Assembly (NCBI RefSeq): GCF_026914185.1
Contig: NC_070562.1
Location: 1,550,001 to 1,614,000 of the forward strand
From: Puccinia triticina
Taxonomy: Eukaryota > Basidiomycota > Pucciniomycetes > Pucciniales > Pucciniaceae
DNA: 64,000 bases
Direction of reading: 5' to 3'
Below are positions 53,504 to 64,000 of the stretch, one piece after another; the stretch's first letter is position 1, and every line of letters starts with the position of its first letter. The notes under the pieces are model-generated. The model was not told where the DNA came from. It did not search any database and saw only the letters and a program-made list of their open reading frames with translations. The translations under genes and the position numbers were made by a program.

Positions 53504-54137
53504 AGTTGTCCGCACCATTCTTACCATAGACCCAAGTCCCGTCGTTCACAATCGCTCCTTTCTCTGTAAGCCACACTTAAAAGCTACACTTGTAATGAGA
53601 ATTGAAAGTGGATGGGTTGTGCAGCTTGAAGTGTACTAACTTAGCTAATTCCCTCCTCGGGGGAGCGAACGGAGGGTCCCTCCCCCCTCCAATAGAGGGA
53701 CTTAGTTAAGTTAGGAAGTGTATCACTTTCAAGTGGTCCCATTTCTCCAACTAAACGAAATATGCTAACTTTATAAGGGTAAATGCTTATAATGTTCTAG
53801 CAAGAAGTTCGTGGAATTCCGTTTCTGATCCCAAACGTGTTTTGAGGTCTGCACGAGTGCCGGTGCTTTGCTTCAAAACACCTAGGATTTGCTCTCAAAG
53901 CATGTGGGTCGTTGATTGCGCCCGTCCTGGACAGAATATAGCCTGGGCTCACATAGGCCATTGCCAACCCACCCTGACCGGTAACAGATACAGAAATCAG
54001 AGAAGTGTTTTATTAAACCCTACGATACTGGGCACAGATTAGCGACTTTGATTCAACTGAGGGTGCTCATGATAACAAGCCTTGAAATTTTATAACTAAT
54101 ACCGTTTGATAGTCCCTCTTTCCCCAGAGTCAACAAA
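53504..54137. other. Intergenic with a small palindromic TIR-like repeat
   Basis: 53504-53512 is the right target duplication. 53636-53716 has CTAACTTAGCTAATTCCCTC on one side and GAGGGACTTAGTTAAGTTAG on the other, a minimal relative of the neighbouring transposon ends. The remainder is the 5' flank of the next gene. Confidence 0.5.
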
Positions 54138-57100
54138 ATGTATTCTCCCAAGTTTCTCTTCCAGCTATCATCAACATGTGTGTTGTTAGCTATCTCGAAT
54201 CCGATCAAAGCACCTCCGCCTATCTCAGATTTCCGTCCAGGGGATATTGGTAGTGTAGCTGTAGCCCACGACGACAACCCTTCCCAAATCAACATCGAGG
54301 AATCCGAGTGTGATGGAAAGACTTTGGGTCTCGGGCTCTCAGAATTTGGGCCGGACTTGCTGGACCCGCACTTGGAATGGCGGCCGACGCGGGAAGTGAA
54401 GGCAGACAATCCGCGAGCAGCTACTCTGGATTCTTCATACAAAGGAGAAACTCGAAAGTCCATCGGATCTAGTCACCTGATACCGCCAGATGGACCTTTC
54501 CCAACCCGCATACTTGATATGCCTTACTATATTCCTGAGGCTCTGAATCGGCATGACCAGCGGCGTAATCCGGAAGGCTCTCAATACGGGGTCGTTCTAC
54601 CAGCTGCGAGTGCGACACAAAATAGTGACAGACGTGTAAGCTGGGAAATAGTTACGACCATTCGAACTCCAACAACACATTTGGAATAGCTGACATTTTG
54701 AGGGCCCCGCACCAGACCGCTGAAAATAAAAATTATTACCAGTTATTCCCAATAACATCACCTCGGTTTAAAACGGAGCGCAATGGCAATCCATCTCCCA
54801 GCACGCAAGGGCCTCTAGTTGACATTCGTTCAAACGTGTTTGTTTCAGTTGGTCCTACTCCTCCAAAAGCCCCACCAATCAGGATAGATAACTTACATCT
54901 AGATCACTCTTCCCTCACCAGTCACGTCAACAAGATTCCACTTTCTGTGCTCGAGAAGCCTACCAATCATAGAGGTTCAAATTTGCCTCCGCCTCCAGGC
55001 TTCCAGCAATCGCATCCGCTTCCACTTTCTGTGCTCGAGAAAGCTACCAATCATAGAGGTTCAAATTTACCTCCGCCTCCAGGCTTCCAGCAATTGCATC
55101 CGCTTCCATTTTCAAGTGGCAAAGGATCAACAATCAGCGACGGCGGGTTATACGATGGTCAAATAAATTTCGTGCCCGGACTGCATGGTCGTGAAGCTTT
55201 TACGCCAGCCTATGCTCATGGTCAGGGTGACTTGTCGCTCAGTTCTGCTATTTCTCCCCCAAAGCATCACTTTTCTGGGAATATGGAAACTCAAGATCTC
55301 CACAACTCGCGAAATCTTGGATTCCAGTCATTGGATAATAGTGGGCCAGCCAAGTCCGGAATTCTGCACGAAAAACAGAATGCTATGGCTGCACATTCGG
55401 AGGACTTGAGGGGGGATATAAATGGAAAAGAAAAAAACATTGATAGGAACCCAGGCCACTCGCCATTTCAGACTAGTACATTGGTGACATCAATTCGTAA
55501 AACTAGTGTATCTCCGTCTGTAGGTTCTGATTCAATAGCTTAAGTACTTGCTCCCACAATTTTGCTCACCGGAAACTAACGCGACACTCAAAAAATTACG
55601 CGTTCAATTTCTGAAACAGACTGATTCCTCAAGGAAGGATGAGACGCCGAAAGCTTCGAAACTTAATTTTGATGATCAGCCCCCGAGAGTGAGTTTTATT
55701 GCCATTGCATGAATACAATTAACACTACCATATATTCCTCGTTGAAGTGAACAACTGACTGTTTGATAATTAAACAGCTCAGTCAAAAACAAGCCAAAGC
55801 AGGCAATTCAATAGAGCCTGGACCCTCCGCTGCAGCAGTGCCACTTCCTGAAGCAGGCGACAATCGTGCTCGACCAACACTTGGAGATTTCCTAGTCGTC
55901 AGCGCAAAAAATGGAAAGGCAGACATTCTAAAGGCCAACCAAAGAAATGGGGAGCAACGGCTCAGCAAAGCACTAGAAGCCAAATTTGGGGAAGCACAAA
56001 GAAAAGAAAAGGCGTCTGATACTCTGCTCCCGGACCGGGAAATGAAAAAAATCATTCAAAACCTTCAAGCCGAGAGATATAGCAGAGAAAAGAAAGGAAC
56101 TGAGACAAAAAGTGGCAAAGATACACCTGCAGCATCGGAAGCAGATCAGAATGCCGAAAGGCAAAAACGACTTGCAAAGCAAAAAGAATGGGAAGCCTCA
56201 AGCGTTGGAAAGGACAAGATGAGACGCGACAAAAAGGCGAAAGCTGCTACGGGGGAGCATGTCGCTCAGGATATCCGGCACAATCAAAACTTTCCCATTG
56301 TGGAAAACGAGGCATCAAAAACTTTGTCTAGAGATGAAAGCACGCAACTTGACGCACAAAATTCTCAAGGCGGCAGCTCCGGAGCAAATCGAAATGGACC
56401 ACAGCCCATTCTATCATCCAAAGATAAGGTCGACCGCACCAGGTCCGCGACGGACGAGAATTTCAAGAATACTCTCCAAGCTCAAGATACGGCTAGTCTC
56501 GAAAGCGCTGGCCCGAGGACCGATGAATCAATTCTAGATAGAAGCGCTTGGAATCAAGGCCAAAGATACGATAATTTATCTCATCTTAGTGCTATGCCTT
56601 CTTGCTCCCGCAATCTTCAAAAAGAACAAGAAGTTAGCGGAGAGGAAATGGAGATTCTGCGTCTAATTGAGTCGAAAAAAAAGCCTCGCAATCCGATTAA
56701 GCCGACTCCTACCCCTCCGCTCTACTTTAAAGTTAATTATGCTATGGAGGAGACAATCCTCTCAGAAATGTATGAAGAATACAAACAAACTTTGAACCCC
56801 ATCAATTTTAAAACAAAACCGACAAACTCAATTATGGCACCCTTAGAAATTAAAAACTTCGGGTTACAACCTGAAATTGCAAAAGTATTTTCAGAATTGT
56901 TGGCAGAAGAATTGAGACATGAAGATTTAGTACTTACAAAGCCACTCCAGTCAAGTCACCTCTCAGCATCAGCTTTCACAGAGTTCTCCCAATTGTGGGG
57001 AGAAGAAACTGTTTTGGATTGGAAAAATAAGAGTCTAGACGTAAGCTTGATGGCTCGGTTGGCTCTGATATTGAACTTGGATTGCAAGAAGCCTCATTAT

Positions 57101-58246
57101 GGCATTTCACCAGACGCCTCCCAGCTGACTGCATTATATGAAAGATTCAGAGCAGCGAATCACACCAAAGAGAGTCTCAAGCTCTCAAAAGTCGAAACTT
57201 CTATTAGAAAACTGCTGGGCCAAGCGGAAAGTAACAGACGATTTGCTGCATTATTGATTTGTTTGCAAGAAGAAACTTATGCCCGAAATTGGAGATTCTG
57301 GAAGAAACATCTCATGGGAAAGAAACTCATTCAAAAGTCTGACGCGACCAGATTGGAGAACAGGTTGGGGGTTTCAACAGATGCTACATCAAATGTTAAT
57401 ATTCCAAATGGGTCACGTCATTATGGCATGAATGTTCGTTTCGGGAAGTCGGACTGTTCCGTCACCGAAATGCTGGTAGTCATATGTGGGGCAGACGAAG
57501 CAAAAAGAAGGTTGGAATTCGTCGAATATCTGGACAAACGAATCTATCGAACTCGTTGGTGGAAATCATTTGACCTCGAAGCTGCAAGGAAAAAATATGG
57601 ACTCAACCTGCATACAATTGTGCAAGTGGGAGATTCACTTCAATTTGTCTTCAAATATTTTCCAAGAAAGTACGAATCATGGGATTGGACTGAAAAGAAC
57701 TTTGTGGAGCTTAAGAATTTCTTACAGCGCGTCTATGCACGTCTGTCTTGGATGGAATCCTCTGAGCGTGCCTGGCTGCACACGGCATGTGGGGGCTTAT
57801 ATCAAGATCGACTGTGGATAATCAGCCAGCTTTATCACAATCGTTTCCTAAAAACAAACATGCCAGCCCGCATTGCCTACGAATTGATCTGGTTCGACCT
57901 TGGACTCAACATCGGTGTGATGACCAAGTTAGCGACTCGCCCCCAGGGAATTGACGCAATACGAGACAACCGGATAGCAACTGGCCTTTCAAGATATCCA
58001 CAGAGTGCTGTTTTAATTTGGCTTAGGAGTTTCCACATGGAGCGCCACCAATACACTCGAATGAGATGGACACCATTGGGAGAGGTGATGGCACATCATT
58101 GTGCTGCATTCAATTATTTCGGGGGGTTCAGAAAGTGTTTCTTTATTTACGTTGTGATGCTCATGTATGGTGTACTCCAGATCCTGCAGAGAAAGTTCCC
58201 CTTTTCCTTCAACGATCTGGAGATCATGCTTCGACAGGGATTTTAG
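54138..58246 (+). CDS. Large putative secreted protein, frame interrupted
   Basis: Unknown family. The ATG at 54138 opens a hydrophobic leader (FLFQLSSTCVLLAIS) that looks like a signal peptide. Coding-like segments: 54138-54635, about 54640-55540, 55545-55688 and 55778-58246 (intron 55689-55777, GTGAGT...AACAG, phase 0). Between the first three segments the frame changes near 54640 and again near 55530 without a splice solution I can make work, so there are two frameshifts or unusual splicing. A 28-residue unit (SVLEKxTNHRGSNLPPPPGF) is duplicated at 54938-55105. The middle is a Lys/Glu-rich probable coiled coil (residues around 56000-56250), and the last 500 residues are folded-looking (EFSQLWGEETVLDWKNKSLD; WWKSFDLEAARKKYGLNLHT) with a hydrophobic segment FIYVVMLMYGVLQIL near the end. 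Rust-specific by my recognition. Confidence 0.5.
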
Positions 58247-59793
58247 TTGTATGTACTGAGTCAGCAAGTGTGCGGAGACTCTTGCACAATCCATTCCCCC
58301 TCTGCCCTTTGGGTTTGATTCTGCTATCCTAGATATTTCCTCTCTATTTCTTTGCATTCCTTGTTTCTCTCGAGTATCCAATATTTTTTGCCCTGATTTC
58401 CTCCAATAAAACCCTGTATGTATTATGAGGCTCTCGTGTCAATGTGGTGTGAGAGAGACACTAAAATTGGCAGCTTATACATAGCTTCTCTTCAACAAAA
58501 ACCAATCAATCAGAGTGGCAGGGCACTTGATGTGACTCAAGAATCGATTTTAAAAATTTCCCGGTTCGCCGGGATTGCGTGATCAAAGTTAGGCCCGACG
58601 AGGTCTCATTGCATGCTCAAGTATCTCGATCGACTGGATCAAGATTCAATCCATCTCAGCTCACCTTGAATCCCGTTGGCCCTCCGCAACTTGCGGCTCG
58701 ACACTGGACTACGCAACAACGGAGGTATCTTGCCGGGCTAAACTTCTTTTCCCGAGGGCTAAAACAAACCGTTCGCTGGATCGCGGCCTCATGGAATTGC
58801 GGGAGAAAACGGGAACGACATAGTGTTGGCCTGCCTCCATGATCGTCTCGTTGGGTATGTCAATATTTATCTCTCTCGACCTCCGTCTCCTTCAACATAT
58901 CTATACATAGAGGTGATTCCACAATCATCATCAATTCATGAAGATCTAAGCTGATCTCACACAAAATTGGGACTGTCAATACTTTGTAATGAAAAATTTG
59001 GAGCAACTGAAAGTATTTATTATAATCAGAAACTGGTACAATTTATAACACAAGACAGCTTGGAATGAGAAACAATAGAGTCTGCTCGTGTAGTACCTGA
59101 AAGCAACTCAAGGCAGACTCGAGTTGTGGTTGAGGTTGGCTGGGGTAACAAGAGTGGGCTGGTGTGAGCCGCGGCTCCCGCGAGCTCACAGAGAGGTTCA
59201 CAGGAGGATCACCAACTGACACCGACCACCCACTTAGTCCCCAGATTCTCACTATCCTAGTTTGGCAGGGAAGTACTGAGACTTCCCCCAAACTAGGTGA
59301 GTGGGACCTTTCCCTTCTTTTCCGTTTTCTCTCTCGCTCTCTCTCCAATTGTATTTGAGGGAAGTACTGAGACTTCCCCCGAACTAGCCCCTTTGCAATT
59401 CATACAGAGGTTCTAGAATTTGGTGCCTTCGTCCCTCGTCTCCTTAGCCCACTCAGTGAAGCACTTACAGCTGGTTTGGCGAGTACCGCACGGATTTGCT
59501 GGGAGGTTTATTGTGAAAGCTAGCTATTGTTCATGCAGCCATAATGGTCAGTGATGAGATTGAGCTACTCTTCTTTTTCTCTTGTCTGTTATTTAGGGTC
59601 TTGGAAAAACGACTCCCAACTTTTGGGAAAACGACTCCCATACGTCGGCGCAACCATTTCTCAACCAGCGCTTGACGTCAAACTGGACCCTTTTTTTGGG
59701 TACGGGATTTTTGGGAGTTGTTGACCCAAAATATTTTTTTTTGGGAGTTGTTGTGCTAATTTTTCGTATTGTTTTTTATTGTTTTTAATATGT
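58247..59793. other. Intergenic, no gene recognised
   Basis: Contains a 27-bp direct repeat (GGGAAGTACTGAGACTTCCC plus CCGAACTAG-like) at about 59269 and 59360, itself partly palindromic, and the sequence ACGACTCCCA twice at 59611-59640, similar to words in the 25467 foldback element. Confidence 0.4.
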
Positions 59794-60703
59794 ATAACTT
59801 TTTTGCTCCATGTACTAGAGACATAAAAATTTGAGAGTACAGAAAGTTATGCATAAATTGTACTCCCTGAATTTTTTAGCAATAGTGTGTCATCAGAACA
59901 TGAGATATAAGGGGTGTGCGTTGGGCTTAGTAGGAAAATGACCGCCAGCCATATAGGTTTTTGTTACACACCCAAACAGTCCCAGACTTTCCGAAATCTT
60001 TCCATGATGCATATACTTTGTGCTATCAAATTATTGGCAATAGTGTGCCATTGCAGAATGACATATGAGGGGTGCGCGTAGGGCTTAGTAGGAAAATGAC
60101 CACCAACCATATAACTTTTTTGTTACACACCCAAACAGTCCAAAAATTTCAGGAATCTCTCCAAGATGCATATATTTTGTGCTATCAAATTAGTAGCAAT
60201 AGTGTGCCATTGTAGAATGACATATAAGGGGTGCGCATTGGGCTTAGTAGGAAAATGACCGGCAGCCATATAAGTTTTTTGTTTACCACCCAAACAGTCT
60301 AAAAATTTCAGGAAACTTTCAATGTAGCATATTGATTTTGCTATGAAATTCTCAGCCATGTTTTATAGTCAAAATAAGAGATATAAGGTGTGTGCGGATA
60401 AAGCCCGCCGCGCACACCCCATATCTCCTATTTTTATGACATCAAGTTGCTAAGAATCTCGTGTCACAAATAAAATTCTACATGAAACATTTACTGAAAT
60501 TCTTGGACTGTTTGGGTCTGTAACAAAAAATTTATAAGGGTGGCGGTCATTTTCCTACTAAGCCCAACGCGTACCCCTTATATCTCATGTTCTGATGACA
60601 CACTATTGCTAAGAAATTCAGGGAGTACAATTTATGCATAAATTTCTGTACTCTCAAATTTTTGTGTCTCTAGTACGTGTGACAAAAATTTATACATATT
60701 AAA
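59794..60703. repeat. Foldback repeat with internal 158-bp tandem units
   Basis: TTAATATGTATAA and TGTACTAGAGACATAAAAATTTGAGAGTACAG at the left recur inverted at the right (TTGTGTCTCTAGTACG, TTATACATATTAA). Within, units starting AGCAATAGTGTGYCAT and containing AAGGGGTGCGCRTTGGGCTT and AGTAGGAAAATGACC repeat at 59878, 60037 and 60195, about 158 bp apart. No gene; target duplications not identified. Confidence 0.8.
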
Positions 60704-60891
60704 AACACGGACTTACTTCGCGCACTGCGGAAAACTCTTTGCGCGCTGTGGGGGTCGTCGTCTTGACGTCCCGCCCCCAGTGCGCGCTTCTGCCACGGCT
60801 CTTTGCGCGCTGTGCATTCCCCCAAAAAAACGGCTTACTTTTGTGGAGATATTTTTTGATGAGTCAATAGAACAACCTTTTATGACCCACC
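60704..60891. other. Spacer between foldback elements
   Basis: GC-richer spacer with the phrase TTTGCGCGCTGTG repeated at about 60737 and 60801. No gene. Confidence 0.4.
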
Positions 60892-61789
60892 CAAAAATTA
60901 ATCAATTCATTTGGTGGTCTCCTTGAGCCTAGAGAAAATTGAGATGAAATAATCATATTTTAATGCGGCAGGGACCTATAATATCGCTTCCTGTGCCCCA
61001 GTAGCCCCAAAAAATTCACATTATCATGGTACATGTGCAAATTCATTATCTGATAATTTTCAGAATTTTTCCTAGAGATATAAGGGGTGCGCGGCAGGCT
61101 TAGTAGGAAAATTACTGCTAACTGTATAGCTTTTTTGTTACACACCCAAACAGTCCCAAAATTTCAGAACTGTTTTCATTGTGGATATTCTCCGCGCCAT
61201 AAATTCCTTGACAATAGTGTGTCATGATAACATGAGATATAAGGGGTGCGTGGTGGGCTTAGTAGGAAAATGACTGCTAACTTATCTCATGTTTTAATGA
61301 CACACTATTGCTAAGAGCTTTATGTCGCGGAGAATATGAAAAATTGAAACATTCCTGAAAATTTCAGACTGTTTCAGCTTGTAACAAAAAATCTATACCT
61401 GTAGCAGCCATTTTCCTACTAAGCCTGCCGCGCACCCCTTATATCTCATGTTATCATGACACACTATTGTCAAGGAATTTATGGCGCGGAGAATATCCAC
61501 AATGAAAACAGTTCTGAAATTTTGGGACTGTTTGGGTGTGTAACAAAAAAGCTATACAGTTAGCAGTAATTTTCCTACTAAGCCTGCCACGCACCCCTTA
61601 TATCTCTGGGAAAAATTCTGAAAATTATCAGATCATGAATTTGCACATGTACCATGATACTGTGAAATTGGGGCTACTGGGGCACAGGAAGCAATATTAT
61701 AGGTCCCTGCCGCATTAAAATATGATTATTTCATCTCAATTTTCTCTAGGCTCAAGGAGACCACCAAATGACTTGATTAATTTTTGGGG
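60892..61789. repeat. Near-perfect palindrome, about 450-bp arms
   Basis: CCAAAAATTAATCAATTCAT at the left edge mirrors ATGACTTGATTAATTTTTGG at the right edge, and similarity continues to the centre (near 61330), including GTGGTCTCCTTGAGCCTAG and GCGGCAGGGACCTATAATAT. It shares ATATAAGGGGTGCG and CTTAGTAGGAAAAT words with the preceding foldback, so both belong to one family. The same 60-codon frame appears on both strands because of symmetry. Confidence 0.88.
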
Positions 61790-63149
61790 GGGTTGGATCA
61801 CATCCTCATCGCGAAAAAGAGCTTGATAACCAAGACTTGGCGGCGAATCTGCACGCCCACTGAGTCTAACGGGATCTGCTAGCCCCCATAATGCCGTGCC
61901 GGTCCCGAGTGCTGTACAAGAACCACTGGCGCCAACGAGCGCACGAAGCTGGGTTGGAAAGGGGGACTGGATGATGATGAACCCGGCCACCCCACGGCGG
62001 GGTGGCCGCTGGTCAATCTCAACAAGACAATGGCCCCCATATACATGATGTTGACCACAATGAAGGCTAACCAACACATCCTGCAGTGTGGTCCGTCACG
62101 GAGATTGCCTGGCTCTTGGCCCAGGCCCGTCAGGCGGCCGCGCTTGGGCTAGAATCTATGCTCGAGGCAGGAAAGGTGGGCGTCGGCGCGGCGGTGTCGA
62201 GGTTCTCGCTTGATCCACTCGAGGATGTCAGGATTTGGGTTTAAACCCAAACCAGAGGAAGCGCAAGGAGCACAACCCTAAACCCGCAAGGGGACAAGGC
62301 GAGCCCGCGCGACCTTCAGGTCCATGCATATGCATGTGACTCCCAGGCAGAGGACTAAGCTTTAGCTGTAGCCTCTGCTCCTTCCCCTCCAGCCACGTCA
62401 CCAATCGACGGAGTGCCTAAGCGACCCAAGCAGACCCAAATACCTCCAAGGTAAGGAGGAATGCTGGGATCGTCTCAGCTAGGATAGTTATGCTGACAGG
62501 ATCTTAATTCCTGATACAGCTTACTAACTTCCGACGCCAAAGACCGACTCAGTCCAAGCCTCAGCAACAGGATCACCAGCTCCTCTAAAGGAGGTAAGTC
62601 CTGCGCTGCAGAGTCCACCCAGGGTTGTCAGAAGCTGAACGCTAGACTGCACACATAGCAGATATTGGCAGCATCTGCAACCTCATAGCTCGGATTGGCC
62701 AGTGTTAAACACATAGCCTACCGATTCATTGTAAGAGATTATGTTCTCATTCACAGCTTCACCTTCAGAAAGTCACAGCACTGACGTACTTTGCAGTTTT
62801 CTTTAGTTTACAGACATATCCGTCTTAAACCACCTTTGCGTGGTTCAAGCTGCATTGCAGTCCACAATTCCTTTTACATCTATTTCTCATCTCTACACCA
62901 GAGTCGGCCACCAATCCGCTCTTAGGTAAACCTGGTTTCCCAAATTTCTTCTATGTCTCTGTGTATGACAGATAGACCTCAATCTCACTATGAAATGTAT
63001 CTCTTAGTTGTGTGAAATCTTTCAGATTTACAGTCTCAAGCTCAAAGAGCCAAGCGTGCCTGCAGAGGAGAGAGCACACCAGCGGGTCTAGGAGAGCCTT
63101 AGAGCATCCAGATTCCAGGAGGATGTTAGATTATGAATCTGGCAACTCA
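61790..63149. other. Intergenic, no gene recognised
   Basis: GC-rich first part (61800-62460) with the palindrome TTTGGGTTTAAACCCAAA at 62236-62253. 62700-63060 is CT-rich. No coding region or family recognised. Confidence 0.4.
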
Positions 63150-63160
63150 GGCTTTGTAGC

Positions 63161-63192
<32 letters not shown>

Positions 63193-63220
63193 AACCCGGG
63201 TTCAAGTCCTGGTGGAGCCA
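63150..63220 (+). tRNA. tRNA-like sequence, probably a pseudogene or SINE head
   Basis: Seventy-one bases with an A box TAGCTTAGTGG and a B box GGTTCAAGTCC. The acceptor arm GGCTTTG/TGGAGCC pairs with wobbles, the D stem GCTT/AAGC and the T stem CCGGG/CCTGG pair. The anticodon stem GGCAC/TAGCC has two mismatches, and the apparent anticodon AGA (Ser) conflicts with the lack of a long variable arm. A T-rich run follows (TTTCTTTTCT). It can promote Pol III transcription but is unlikely to be a functional tRNA. Confidence 0.45.
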
Positions 63221-63527
63221 TTTCTTTTCTGACAGAGGAGCTGTCCCATCTCCACGTCTCCCAGTCCAAGCCTGAGGCTGAGGCCGACGAGATAGTAGAG
63301 AGCCCGATCCGGGACAGCGCCACGGAAGTCCAACGGTCAACTGGCAACCAGCTCAGCCACGCCGTGGTGGAGCTCACGAGTACCGTCCGGTTCTATCATC
63401 TGGCCCTCATCATCTCAATCCTCCCTTCTTACAAATAGCCTTTTCCTTGTCCCGTTGTTGACAGTCTCTCCTTTTCACTGCAGTCTTCATACTGCATTTT
63501 TTATCTGCATCAACTGCAAATCCACCT

Positions 63528-63791
63528 TCACTCCTTGAGCAGCTGGATAAGAACAAGTTGCAACCCTCTCAGCCCATCCACCCCCATATGACACAAGCGG
63601 AGACAATCAAGAGATCTGGGCACCCGCTTCGCAAGAGCAAAGTTGGGCAGCTTCAGGTAGCCTTTGAGAATCAAGAGCAGGTTCTCAGGCTTCAATTCCC
63701 GGTTGATGATGTCTAGCTCACCCAAAAATTCGGAGGGGTAGAACGCCGCAACATCCACCAAGAAGCGTCCGGCGCGGTCAAGATGGACCAT
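63528..63791 (-). pseudogene. Degenerate protein kinase A-like fragment
   Basis: The minus strand reads AGRFLVDVAAFYPSEFLGEL then LDIINRELKPENLLL and LKLPNFALAKRVP. This aligns with the catalytic loop and activation segment of AGC kinases such as PKA (pattern LDIIYRDLKPENLLL and the D-F-G motif before AKRV). Here the catalytic Asp of HRD/YRD is Glu, and DFG is NFA, so kinase chemistry is lost. Beyond AKRVP similarity ends. An acceptor-like TTTTAG precedes the segment at 63792-63797, suggesting one exon of a larger gene, with the 5' part beyond or near the window edge. Confidence 0.65.
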
Positions 63792-64000
63792 CTAAAACGT
63801 CAAATACTCAGTGCCAAAACTTAGGTTTGCTCGCTGCTTTCAGGTCATATGTTTAACACATCCTTTCGCGCTCAGCTTCCCCCAGCATTTCTTACATCTC
63901 CTTGGTTGAGTCAGCTATAGTCTTATATCTTGATCTTTTCTTCAGTCGCTGAAACCACCTTGGTAGACATGGAATAATGAAATCTTCAGAGGATTGGATT
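63792..64000. other. Window edge, nothing further recognised
   Basis: May contain an intron and upstream exon of the kinase-like fragment on the minus strand, but no coding segment is recognisable. Confidence 0.35.

Noticed and set aside
1..64000. CRISPR array, bacterial operons, rRNA genes or riboswitches
   Set aside because: Looked for and not found. Introns and gene content show a eukaryotic nuclear window.

Overview
The window looks like nuclear DNA of a rust fungus (Pucciniales, Puccinia-like). It has short introns of 50-110 bp, two ordinary conserved eukaryotic genes (40S ribosomal protein uS17/RPS11 and a mitochondrial ABC half-transporter of the Mdl1 type), protein families I know as expanded in rust genomes, and dense transposon sequence. 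The species is not identifiable from the sequence alone. All functions below are read from sequence patterns; no database search was possible.

Layout. 0.4-5.6 kb: a decayed Mutator-like element carrying a zinc-finger/transposase/ubiquitin-protease-like gene. 5.6-6.3 kb: a small TIR element. 7.7-11.4 kb: a complete hAT transposon with an apparently intact 927-residue transposase. 11.6-12.8 kb: a CACTA-like non-autonomous element with a 33-bp minisatellite. 13.4-13.9 kb: a hAT-type MITE. 15.5-17.0 kb: a frameshifted gene of unknown function with a 707-bp MITE in its 3' flank. 18.3-20.8 kb: MDL1-like gene (minus). 22.0-24.1 kb and 29.6-31.2 kb: two paralogous secreted Pro/Ser/Gly-rich repeat proteins pointing at each other, with foldback repeats and a DUF6589 relic between them. 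32.7-33.6 kb: RPS11 (minus). 34.0-53.5 kb: an inverted segment bounded by copies of a new transposon family. 54.1-58.2 kb: a large putative secreted protein gene with frame breaks. 59.8-61.8 kb: foldback repeats. 63.1-63.8 kb: a tRNA-like sequence and a degenerate protein kinase A-like fragment.

The main discovery is the element at 46158-52871. It carries two convergent genes whose stop codons touch: a DUF6589-like protein (plus strand, 870 codons) and a RecQ-like SF2 helicase (minus strand, about 769 codons). Its inverted termini of about 105 bp are the same as those of two 632-bp non-autonomous copies at 34048-34679 and 52872-53503. Three independent 9-bp target duplications can be read, two of them only by pairing the left and right breakpoints as reverse complements. 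They show that a 632-bp copy inserted into the terminus of the large element and then recombined with another inverted copy, flipping the region between them (about 11.5 kb of host sequence plus the large element itself). This defines a DNA transposon family with 9-bp TSDs that uses, or at least carries, a DUF6589 protein plus a RecQ-like helicase.
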